A stretch of DNA of 6,912 bases from Porticoccaceae bacterium. Its GTDB lineage: Bacteria > Pseudomonadota > Gammaproteobacteria > Pseudomonadales > Porticoccaceae. The DNA lies in assembly GCA_002710745.1 (NCBI GenBank), contig PALW01000046.1:17487-24398 (forward strand), written 5' to 3'. Positions 1-6,388 of the stretch are shown piece by piece. Below the pieces are notes generated by a model. The model was not told where the DNA came from. It worked only from the letters and a program-made list of their open reading frames with translations, and made no database searches. The position numbers and the translations under genes are program-made. The number at the start of each line of letters is the position of its first letter. The first letter of the stretch is position 1.

Positions 1-774
1 TCCACTGTAATATCACCCTTCATCCTTGCAGGTGCAATGTCACCTGTAACAGCCACTGGAACGGTAACACAAATATTGGCTGAGGCGCTTGCTGGTATTG
101 CTTTCACTCAATTATGCAGACCCGGGGCTCCAGTTGTATTCGGGACATTTGCCGCTGCAGTGTCAATGGCATCTGGGGCACCTACATTTGGCACTCCAGA
201 GCCGAGCCAGATCCTTTATTGTGCAGCTGCTCTGGCAAGAAGACTTGGCGTTCCATTTAGAAGTGGTGGAGGTCTTTGTGGCTCTAAAATACCAGATGCT
301 CAAGCGGCGTATGAATCTGCAAATACACTTCAGACAGCAGCTTTAGCTGGTGTGAATTTCATGCTGCATACGGCGGGCTGGTTAGAGGGTGGTTTAGCAA
401 TGGGTTATGAAAAATTTATTATGGATAGTGATCAGGCAAGTATGATAGAGGTTCTGCTTGGCGGTATGGATATGTCAGAGAATGGCCAGGCTTTCTCTGC
501 ATTTAGGGAGGTTGGACCTGGAAAGCATTACCTTGGATCTGCCCATACCCTGGAAAATTTTGAGAGTGCTTTTTATCGTTCTACCGTTGCGGATAATAAC
601 AGTTTCGAGCAATGGACTGCGGATGGTGGAATAGATGCCGCCCAACGTGCGAATAAAATCTGGAAGCAAATGCTTGAAGATTATCAGCCGCCTGTCCTTG
701 ATGAGGGTATAGAGGATGGATTGACTGATTTTATGAGCACACGAAAAGAGTCTTTTAAAGATATGGATTACTGA
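1..774 (+). CDS. MttB-superfamily (non-pyrrolysine) methylamine:corrinoid methyltransferase, C-terminal part
   Basis: The frame is open from the first base to TGA at 772-774, so the ATG at 37 is internal and the gene starts outside the window. About 257 residues are visible, roughly the C-terminal half of a family usually near 480-520 residues. Seen: GAMSPVTATGT, RPGAPVVFG, FGTPEP, ARRLGVPFRSGGGLCGSK, IPDAQAAYES and AGWLEGGL, the typical TIM-barrel blocks of COG5598/PF06253. Known: the family transfers a methyl group from tri- or quaternary amines to a cognate corrinoid protein. In methanogen MttB a pyrrolysine lies in the GG-O-S-D-A-K motif; aligned by eye, the residue here is Leu (CTT, 274-276), so this is a non-pyrrolysine member like glycine betaine MtgB. 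The substrate cannot be read from the sequence: glycine betaine, proline betaine, carnitine-like compounds or others are possible. The corrinoid protein gene follows 17 bases downstream, which supports the role. Family assignment is firm; substrate is unknown. Confidence 0.93.
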   Translation, partial: STVISPFILAGAMSPVTATGTVTQILAEALAGIAFTQLCRPGAPVVFGTFAAAVSMASGAPTFGTPEPSQILYCAAALARRLGVPFRSGGGLCGSKIPDAQAAYESANTLQTAALAGVNFMLHTAGWLEGGLAMGYEKFIMDSDQASMIEVLLGGMDMSENGQAFSAFREVGPGKHYLGSAHTLENFESAFYRSTVADNNSFEQWTADGGIDAAQRANKIWKQMLEDYQPPVLDEGIEDGLTDFMSTRKESFKDMDY

Positions 775-779
775 CAGAA

Positions 780-785
780 GAGGTG
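780..785 (+). promoter_or_regulatory. Shine-Dalgarno that decides the corrinoid-protein start
   Basis: GAGGTG at 780-785 lies six bases before ATG 792. The alternative in-frame GTG at 783 overlaps this site and has only a weak purine stretch before it. ATG 792 is therefore the better start. Confidence 0.6.
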
Positions 786-791
786 AAAGTG

Positions 792-1493
792 ATGTCTGAA
801 GACGACGAAATAATATTATCTGAGCTATCTGATGAGGATCTAGTGCTGCAAATGCATGATGACCTATATGATGGCTTGAAAGAGGAGATTATAGATGGAA
901 CTGAAATCTTACTCGAGAGAGGTTGGTCGGCTGAGCAAGTCTTAGCGGAGGCCTTAGTTGCAGGAATGACAATAGTTGGAATCGATTTCAGAGATGGTAT
1001 TTTGTTTGTTCCAGAAGTTCTTCTTTCAGCGAATGCTATGAAGGGTGGAATGGCAATTCTCAAGCCTCTTTTAGCCGAAACAGGAGCAAAACCAGTTGGG
1101 ACTATGGTAATTGGGACAGTGAAAGGAGATATTCACGACATTGGTAAGAATCTTGTTGCAATGATGTTAGAGGGCGCTGGGTTTGAGGTTTTTGATATTG
1201 GTATAAATAATACTGTCGAAGATTATCTAGAGGCATTAGAAAAGTATCAGCCTGATATTCTAGGTATGTCTGCATTACTTACTACAACTATGCCTTATAT
1301 GAAGGTAGTTGTTGATGCATTAAAAGAGAAAAATCTTAGAGATAAATACATTGTTTTGGTTGGAGGTGCGCCACTTAATGAGGAGTTTGGTGAGGCTGTT
1401 GGCGCTGACGCTTATTGCACCGATGCTGCAGAAGCAGCCTCTATTGCTGTTCGTTTGGTGACGGAGAGACGCGAACTAGAAGCTACGGCTTGA
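792..1493 (+). CDS. Corrinoid (B12-binding) methyl carrier protein, MtbC/MttC type
   Basis: This 233-residue protein is the usual length for MtbC/MttC/MtgC carriers. The N-terminal part (about residues 10-95) is a helical B12-binding cap domain. The C-terminal part is a Rossmann-like B12-binding domain with GTVKGDIHDIGKN, the DxHxxG signature. Its His, codon 1134-1136, would be the lower axial ligand of cobalt. GMSALLTTTM and VLVGGAPLNEEF are the further cobalamin-contact blocks of the family. Role: it accepts the methyl group from the MttB-like enzyme as methyl-Co(III) and donates it to the pterin-binding methyltransferase encoded at 3415-4308, in the cytoplasm. It follows the methyltransferase gene closely and the DUF1638 gene starts two bases after its TGA stop, so it is operonic. 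A GTG at 783 is an alternative start adding three residues. Confidence 0.95.
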   Translation: MSEDDEIILSELSDEDLVLQMHDDLYDGLKEEIIDGTEILLERGWSAEQVLAEALVAGMTIVGIDFRDGILFVPEVLLSANAMKGGMAILKPLLAETGAKPVGTMVIGTVKGDIHDIGKNLVAMMLEGAGFEVFDIGINNTVEDYLEALEKYQPDILGMSALLTTTMPYMKVVVDALKEKNLRDKYIVLVGGAPLNEEFGEAVGADAYCTDAAEAASIAVRLVTERRELEATA

Positions 1494-1495
1494 AG

Positions 1496-2125
1496 ATGTC
1501 TAAAATTACTGATTTTGAATTAAAAAAATCACGCATACTAATATTAGGCTGTGGTGCACTTGCACGAGAAATAATTAGCTTGAAACAATTAAATAGCTGG
1601 GATCACATTGATTTGAAATGTCTTGATGCATCTCTTCATAACCGACCGCATTTAATTGCACCAACTATAAGAAGTGAGATAAAAAAATACAAAAAGACAT
1701 ATGAAAATATATTTATTGCCTACGCTGACTGTGGAACTTCGGGTGAAATAGATGAAGTACTGAAAAATGAAAATATTGATCGATTGTCAGGAGCTCATTG
1801 TTATGAGACTTTTGTGGGCAATCAAAAGTTTGAAGAATTAATGAACGAAGAATTAGGAACTTTTTTTCTCACTGATTTCTTAGTAATGCATTTTGATAGG
1901 TTGGTATACAGAGGATTAGGTTTGGATAGGCATAAGGACATGAGGGATCAAATTTTCGGCAATTATAAGCGAGTGGTTTATTTGTCTCAGTCCAACGATT
2001 TAGGACTTATTAAAAAAGCAAAGTTAGCCGCAAAAAAATTGAATTTAAAATTTTTCCATCAAGAATCTGGATTAGGAGGATTAAAAAATCAATTAGAGAC
2101 ACAGGTGCTTCAATTTAAGTATTAA
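1496..2125 (+). CDS. DUF1638 protein of the methyltransferase operon
   Basis: The 209-residue protein begins at ATG 1496, two bases after the previous stop. An upstream ATG in the same frame at 1415 would lie inside the corrinoid gene and adds residues unlike the family, so it was rejected. Recognised DUF1638 (PF07796) blocks are ILILGCGALAREI near residues 14-26, LHNRPHLI near 47-54, YADCGTSGEID near 76-86, SGAHCYETFVG near 98-108, and TFFLTDFLVMHFDRLV near 122-137. No signal peptide or membrane segment is apparent. Conserved-looking Cys19, Cys79, His101, Cys102 and Glu104 might bind a metal or the corrinoid, but that is inference. The family has no established function that I know; it recurs beside MttB/corrinoid genes, so a role in corrinoid loading, maturation or substrate handling is plausible. 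The gene reads visibly more AT-rich than the MttB part. Confidence 0.85.
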   Translation: MSKITDFELKKSRILILGCGALAREIISLKQLNSWDHIDLKCLDASLHNRPHLIAPTIRSEIKKYKKTYENIFIAYADCGTSGEIDEVLKNENIDRLSGAHCYETFVGNQKFEELMNEELGTFFLTDFLVMHFDRLVYRGLGLDRHKDMRDQIFGNYKRVVYLSQSNDLGLIKKAKLAAKKLNLKFFHQESGLGGLKNQLETQVLQFKY

Positions 2126-2150
2126 ATTTAATTCAGAAATTGGTAAGTTA

Positions 2151-2456
2151 ATGAAAAAAATATTAATTTTCTGGCGAGATATTCCCGCTCAAGTCTTAGT
2201 TAGACGCGGAAGAGAGAAAGCTAAGGTCATGCTCAGCAGTCGGTTTCAAGAGGCTATCGACAGAGCAGCAATGCGGGCGGGACGAGGCAGCAGCGAACAT
2301 TATTTAGAGGACTGGCGCCGAGAAACTAGCTTGATAGATATGCCTGGCTCACCTAAGGAGGTGGCACAAGCAATTGCATTGGAGGTTGAAAAAAGATTCT
2401 CTAATGATGACATTAAAAAATTAGTGAAAAACAAAGGTTCGGCAAATGTTGGATAA
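2151..2456 (+). CDS. Small 'virulence factor' (PF13769-type) protein
   Basis: This 101-residue soluble protein has FWRDIPAQVLVRRGREKAKVMLSSRFQEAIDRAAMRAG followed by a YLEDWRRE block, which I recognise as the small family annotated 'virulence factor' (PF13769). That name is historical and nothing here suggests virulence. It is rich in Arg and Lys (with many Glu), with a likely helical C-terminal half and no transmembrane segment. Start ATG 2151 follows the DUF1638 stop by 25 bases, with only a weak Shine-Dalgarno (GGTAAG at 2142-2147). The last 11 bases overlap the MTHFR-like gene, which suggests translational coupling and a functional partnership with that reductase. Its biochemical role is unknown. 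A subunit or assembly factor for the reductase or methyltransferase is the simplest inference. Confidence 0.82.
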   Translation: MKKILIFWRDIPAQVLVRRGREKAKVMLSSRFQEAIDRAAMRAGRGSSEHYLEDWRRETSLIDMPGSPKEVAQAIALEVEKRFSNDDIKKLVKNKGSANVG

Positions 2457-3384
2457 GATTAGTAAACAAGAGAAAAATATTAAAGAGTTCATGCGAGGTA
2501 CCTCTGTGGAGGTCACACCAGGAGGTGCTCGAGCTATAAAGGATTTTAGTGAAATATTAAGACCTGGCACTATCGTTTACGTGACATTTCTACCCGGCTC
2601 TGACTTTAATGCCACAGTTGAAACTGTGTCAAGGTTGAAGCGAGAGGGCTTCTATCCGATCCCTCATTTTGCTGCAAGATCAATTGAATCAGAGAAAATT
2701 TTGGAAGAAGGCTTAGAGAGATTAAAGGAGGAGGCAGACACAACTGAGGCACTCCTCATTGGAGGTGGAGTCGATAATCCTCTCGGACCGTTTAGTGCCT
2801 CTATAGAAGTGTTAAGGACTGGATTATTCGATAAATATGGATTTAAAAAAATTGGAGTTGCAGGTCATCCCGAGGGAAGCCCTGACATAACTCCTCAAGA
2901 GTGTGCTCAGGCTATTCAGGAAAAGAATGATTTTAGTTGCCACACGGATGCAGATTTGTATTTGGCAACTCAATTTTTGTTTGAGGCTGAACCTTTATTT
3001 AAATGGGAAAAAGCGATTCGAAGTCAGGGTAATAAACTCCCGATTCACGTGGGAATCCCAGGCCTTGCAACAATTCCCACGTTAATACGGCATGCAAGAC
3101 AATGCGGTGTTGGTCCCTCTGTAAGGTTCTTAAAGAAAAACCCAATCGATCTTTTTAAAATGAGTCTTAGCAATACTCCTCTAGGTAAGTTCATTAATGC
3201 TCCATCGTCAAATCCGAGTAAGTTAATCTTTGATATTGTGTCTGGACTAACCGTGGATAGCGATTGTTTGATAAACAAATGTCATTTATATCCTTTAGGT
3301 GGGTTAAAAAAATCTATTGACTGGCTTTACCAAATACAAGATGGAAATTTTTCTGTAGCGAATGGCGATTTCATCGTCCATTAA
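2446..3384 (+). CDS. Methylenetetrahydrofolate reductase-like protein (MetF/MTHFR superfamily)
   Basis: A 312-residue TIM-barrel protein, close to the usual 290-310 residues of bacterial MetF but divergent. Seen: SVEVTPGG near residues 20-27, whose Glu22 matches the catalytic Glu of MetF; PIPHFAAR near 71-78; LLIGGGVDNPLGPF near 103-116 in place of the usual RGD loop; VAGHPEGSPD near 138-147; ATQFLFEAEPLFKW near 174-187, whose Gln matches the folate-binding Gln of MetF; and HVGIPGLATIPTL near 201-213. Known family chemistry is FAD-dependent interconversion of methylene-THF and methyl-THF. In this setting I infer the oxidative direction, turning methyl-THF from demethylation into methylene-THF. 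The start ATG 2446 lies inside the preceding gene (11-base overlap). The C-terminal part, with Cys274 and Cys279, is less like canonical MetF and may be special to this subgroup. Confidence 0.85.
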   Translation: MLDKISKQEKNIKEFMRGTSVEVTPGGARAIKDFSEILRPGTIVYVTFLPGSDFNATVETVSRLKREGFYPIPHFAARSIESEKILEEGLERLKEEADTTEALLIGGGVDNPLGPFSASIEVLRTGLFDKYGFKKIGVAGHPEGSPDITPQECAQAIQEKNDFSCHTDADLYLATQFLFEAEPLFKWEKAIRSQGNKLPIHVGIPGLATIPTLIRHARQCGVGPSVRFLKKNPIDLFKMSLSNTPLGKFINAPSSNPSKLIFDIVSGLTVDSDCLINKCHLYPLGGLKKSIDWLYQIQDGNFSVANGDFIVH

Positions 3385-3414
3385 ATTTCTTTGGATTAGT
3401 AAAAGGATTATTTT

Positions 3415-4308
3415 ATGACCCTAACAACGATCTCCTCTGAGACAAAGTCAATTACGATCGGTTTTGATAAACCCTTCGTGATTATTGGCGAGCGCATCAA
3501 TCCAACGGGGAGAAAAATTTTAGCTGAGGAGATGAAAGAGGGCGACTACTCCAGAGTTGAGAGCGATGCGTTAGCTCAGGTAGAGGCAGGAGCTCAAATG
3601 TTAGATGTTAATGCAGGGATACCCTTAGCTGATGAGCCAAGAATCTTGGGTGAAATAATAGAGCTGATTCAAAAGCTAACTGATGTACCGCTCAGTATTG
3701 ATTCGTCAATAGTTGAAGCACTCGAAGTTGGATTATCCGTTTATAAAGGGAAGGCGCTCGTAAATTCTGTTACAGGTGAAGATGAAGTTCTCGAACGAGT
3801 TTTACCTCTTGTAAAAAAGCATGACGCAGCAGTGGTGGCTATATCAAATGATGAAACAGGTATATCTGAAGATCCTGATGTGAGATTTTCTGTTGCGAAA
3901 AAAATTGTTGAAAGAGCTGCAGACTATGGAATTCATTATAGTGATGTGGTCGTTGATCCATTGGTCATGCCCATTGGAGCTGTTAGAACAGCAGGTAAAC
4001 AGGTATTCAGTATCGTCAAAAGATTACGAGATGAGCTTAAGGTAAATACAACATGTGGAGCCTCGAATGTGAGTTTTGGATTACCTAATCGAAATGGTAT
4101 CAATGGTGCTTTTATCACAATGGCAATGGCATCTGGCCTAACCTCAGCGATTACAAGCCCGCTGCATAGTGAGATCATGCAAGCGGTTCGGGGTGGCGAT
4201 GTGATGTTAGGTAATGATCCAGATTGTAATAATTGGATAAATGCATATAGAGAGCCCGTTGCAGAGGGATCAAGGGAACGGCGTAAAAGTCGACGTCGAT
4301 CTCGTTAG
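3415..4308 (+). CDS. Methyltetrahydrofolate:corrinoid methyltransferase-like protein (pterin-binding, DHPS fold)
   Basis: A 297-residue protein preceded by AAGGA at 3403-3407, seven bases before ATG 3415. Pterin-binding (PF00809) blocks are present: IGERINPTGRK at residues 24-34, MLDVNAG near 62-68, LSIDSS near 93-98, LVNSVTGE near 115-122, VVVDPLVMPIG near 178-188, and GASNVSFGLPNR at 215-226, with an Asn like the one that helps activate N5 of the pterin in AcsE and MetH. It resembles AcsE/MtrH-type enzymes rather than FolP, because it lacks para-aminobenzoate context and sits in a corrinoid operon. Inferred role: it moves the methyl group from the methyl-corrinoid protein (792-1493) to tetrahydrofolate, feeding the MTHFR-like enzyme. 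The C-terminus ends in a short very basic tail (RERRKSRRRSR), which is outside the barrel. Confidence 0.9.
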   Translation: MTLTTISSETKSITIGFDKPFVIIGERINPTGRKILAEEMKEGDYSRVESDALAQVEAGAQMLDVNAGIPLADEPRILGEIIELIQKLTDVPLSIDSSIVEALEVGLSVYKGKALVNSVTGEDEVLERVLPLVKKHDAAVVAISNDETGISEDPDVRFSVAKKIVERAADYGIHYSDVVVDPLVMPIGAVRTAGKQVFSIVKRLRDELKVNTTCGASNVSFGLPNRNGINGAFITMAMASGLTSAITSPLHSEIMQAVRGGDVMLGNDPDCNNWINAYREPVAEGSRERRKSRRRSR

Positions 4309-4330
4309 CTAAAACTATTTTGAGAAGTAC

Positions 4331-4462
4331 ATGAATAAAGATGAAGTTAAACTTCTATTTAATCCTTCAGGACAAAGAGGAACTTTTCCAAAAGGTACTG
4401 TGCTTTTGGATGCGGCCAGAAGTTTAGGAGTTGATATAGACTCTGTTTGTGGTGGCCGGTGA
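4331..4462 (+). pseudogene. N-terminal [2Fe-2S] ferredoxin part of the corrinoid reactivase, interrupted by in-frame TGA
   Basis: ATG 4331 follows GAGAAG (4322-4327) and opens a frame that is exactly in register with the reactivase body starting downstream. It encodes 43 residues of a beta-grasp ferredoxin domain: VKLLFNPSGQRGTF, KGTVLLDAARSLGVDIDSVCGGR. It then reaches TGA at 4460-4462. Translating through the stop gives CGGR-stop-ICCKCQ, whereas the family motif, as I remember it, is CGGRGxCGxC. The TGA stands where Gly is normally encoded and would need only GGA to TGA. The later cysteine positions (codons 46 and 49, plus Cys95) are all preserved. Either the gene has a nonsense mutation, the base is an assembly or sequencing error, or the stop is read through or recoded. 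If intact, the protein would have 672 codons before its stop, the usual size for ASKHA/RACo proteins. Confidence 0.75.
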
Positions 4463-4492
4463 ATATGTTGTAAATGTCAAATTAGATGTGCT

Positions 4493-4498
4493 GAGGGA
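4493..4498 (+). promoter_or_regulatory. Possible Shine-Dalgarno for a TTG restart in the reactivase
   Basis: GAGGGA at 4493-4498 lies six bases before TTG 4505, giving a usable-looking initiation site after the in-frame TGA. These six bases also encode Glu-Gly of the conserved EGKF block, so the match may be chance. Confidence 0.3.
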
Positions 4499-4504
4499 AA
4501 ATTT

Positions 4505-6349
4505 TTGAAGCAGCAGATTGACTCCTTTCATACAAACTTATCTGGTCGCAATGATGTTGAAAATAATAAAAAGAACCTATCAAGATTAGTCGAGCAAGAT
4601 TATAGGTTGAGTTGCCAGACCAAGGTTCTCGGTGATTGCGTTATAGATGTGCCCTCAACGAGCCAGGTCCACAAACAGATAATTCGAAAGGAGGCTGACA
4701 CAAAAATAATCGAAATTAATGCATCAATTCGTTTTCATTATGTTGAACTCGATAGCCCAGATATAGATATCCCAAAGAGTGATATGAAGCATCTGCTCGA
4801 TGCGTTGAAAACTCAGTGGAATTTATCAAGAATAAAATATGATTTTAATTTGCTACCAAAGCTACAAAAAATTTTAAAATTGGGTGATCGGAAGGTCACT
4901 GTTGCAGTTTTTGGTGAGCGCGAACTTATAACGATTTGGCCAGGTTTTCATGATAAGGCGTTTGGCGTCTCTTTGGATGTTGGATCTACTACAATTGCAG
5001 CTTGCTTAAGTGACTTATCAACTGGAGAGCTTCTGTCGAGTGCAAGCGCTATGAATCCTCAAATTAGATTCGGTGAGGATTTAATGAGTCGTGTCTCATT
5101 TGCGATGATGAACTCTAACGGAGCTCATGAGATGACAAAAGCGATAAGAGTTGCAATTAACAATCTTCTCGATGAGTTGGTAGGCAAAGTGAACTTGTCT
5201 AAAGACAATATTTTAGAACTTTCGCTAGTTGCAAATCCTGTTATGCATCATATATTCCTTGGTATTGATCCTTCTGAGCTCGGCGGTGCTCCTTTCTCAT
5301 TAGCAGTTGATAGCGCGGTTAGCACATCTGCCAAAACATTTGGTATTGATATAAATGATGGAGGTAAGATTTATGTCTTACCATGCATTGCAGGTCACGT
5401 GGGCGCAGATACGTCGGGCGTTGTTCTGTCAGAAAAACCCTTTGAGAGTGAACAAATAACATTACTGGTTGATATTGGAACCAATGCAGAAATTGTGCTT
5501 GGTAATAACGAAAGATTATTAGCATGTTCGAGTCCTACAGGTCCTGCCTTTGAGGGAGCTCAGATTTCTTGTGGACAAAGGGCAACAGCAGGAGCGATTG
5601 AAAGAGTTGAAATTGATCCAATATCTCTAAAATCTCGATTTAAAGTTATTGGTTCCGATTACTGGAGTAACGATGAAAAATTTGCCGAAAGTATAAGTTC
5701 CTTTGGCGTAAATGGGATATGTGGATCGGGGATAATAGAGGTGATTGCCGAGATGTATTTACAGGGAGTTTTGGCATCAGATGGAGTAATAGATGGGAAT
5801 CTCGCCCAGCATCATTCATCAGTCGTTGCAGATGGAAGAACGTTTTCATATGTTTTATGCAACCTTGATGAAGAAAATGGTGACAAGCGAAGGATAGTAA
5901 TTACTCAAAATGATATTCGTCAAATTCAACTCGCTAAGGCGGCACTTTACGCTGGTATAAAGTTACTGATGGAGAAAATGAATATTACGTCTCTCGATAA
6001 AATTAAACTGGCAGGCGCATTTGGTAGTCATATAAGTGTAAAGCATGCAATGATTCTGGGCTTAATTCCTGACTGCGATTTAAAAAATGTATCATCAATT
6101 GGTAACGCCGCCGAAACAGGCGCGCGCATTGCTTTGTTAAATCAAACTGACCGTAAAACAATAGAGGATGTTGTTTTAAAAATTGAAAAAATAGAAACTG
6201 CTACTGCAGAAAAATTTCAGGAGCATTTTGTTGATGCAATGGCCTTTCCAAACAAAGTGGACAGTTTTCCTTTGCTATTTGATTTCGTAGATCGTCCCGC
6301 TGAAAAAGTTATGAAAAAATTGAGCAGGACGCGTGGTAGGAGAAATTAA
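4505..6349 (+). CDS. ASKHA-type (RACo-like, DUF4445) corrinoid reactivation ATPase, body of the protein
   Basis: This frame stays open for 614 residues from TTG 4505 to TAA 6347-6349. That is the longest open piece; the natural start is probably ATG 4331, upstream of the TGA at 4460. Seen: the end of the ferredoxin domain (YRLSCQTKVLGDCVIDVP, with the fourth Fe-S Cys in SCQ, residue 37 from TTG); a linker; then two ASKHA nucleotide-binding halves with VSLDVGSTTIAACLSDL near residues 155-171, VANPVMHHIFLGI near 242-254, LLVDIGTNAEIVLG near 320-333, CSSPTGPAFEGAQISCG near 341-357, GICGSGI, and LAGAFGSHI. This is the COG3894/RACo family. Known role: ATP-dependent reductive reactivation of Co(II) corrinoid to Co(I), with electrons through the [2Fe-2S] domain. 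Without that domain the protein might bind the corrinoid protein but should not reduce it. It follows the pterin methyltransferase gene. Confidence 0.9.
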   Translation: MKQQIDSFHTNLSGRNDVENNKKNLSRLVEQDYRLSCQTKVLGDCVIDVPSTSQVHKQIIRKEADTKIIEINASIRFHYVELDSPDIDIPKSDMKHLLDALKTQWNLSRIKYDFNLLPKLQKILKLGDRKVTVAVFGERELITIWPGFHDKAFGVSLDVGSTTIAACLSDLSTGELLSSASAMNPQIRFGEDLMSRVSFAMMNSNGAHEMTKAIRVAINNLLDELVGKVNLSKDNILELSLVANPVMHHIFLGIDPSELGGAPFSLAVDSAVSTSAKTFGIDINDGGKIYVLPCIAGHVGADTSGVVLSEKPFESEQITLLVDIGTNAEIVLGNNERLLACSSPTGPAFEGAQISCGQRATAGAIERVEIDPISLKSRFKVIGSDYWSNDEKFAESISSFGVNGICGSGIIEVIAEMYLQGVLASDGVIDGNLAQHHSSVVADGRTFSYVLCNLDEENGDKRRIVITQNDIRQIQLAKAALYAGIKLLMEKMNITSLDKIKLAGAFGSHISVKHAMILGLIPDCDLKNVSSIGNAAETGARIALLNQTDRKTIEDVVLKIEKIETATAEKFQEHFVDAMAFPNKVDSFPLLFDFVDRPAEKVMKKLSRTRGRRN

Positions 6350-6388
6350 TTCTTAGTGATCAAAGTGGTCTTAAACAGGTTTTAAATT

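Noticed and set aside
37..39. ATG 37 as the start of the MttB-like gene
   Set aside because: The frame is open to base 1 and the preceding residues (SPFILAGA) continue the family alignment, so this Met is internal.
89..346. Overlapping open frame of 85 residues inside the MttB gene, and similar antisense frames at 475-669, 755-1063, 3045-3278, 3936-4178, 5319-5525 and 5646-5849
   Set aside because: They lie wholly or almost wholly within strongly conserved genes, encode low-complexity or unfamiliar sequence and lack good start signals.
1415..1495. Upstream start for the DUF1638 protein
   Set aside because: It would overlap the corrinoid coding region and add a Cys/Arg-rich stretch unlike the family; ATG 1496 fits the family N-terminus.
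4460..4462. TGA as a sense codon for the whole organism (code change)
   Set aside because: The MttB-like gene (772-774) and the corrinoid gene (1491-1493) both end in TGA at the expected family C-termini, so TGA works as a stop here.
4460..4515. Selenocysteine insertion with a bacterial SECIS just after the TGA
   Set aside because: I see only weak AT-rich pairing (CAAA with TTTG around a long loop) and no convincing stem with a G/U apical loop; the family residue is Gly, not Cys. Not excluded without folding and a selB search.
6358..6370. Small hairpin GATCA-AAG-TGGTC between the reactivase and regulator as a terminator
   Set aside because: The stem is five pairs with one G-T wobble and a three-base loop, with no following T run; too weak to call.
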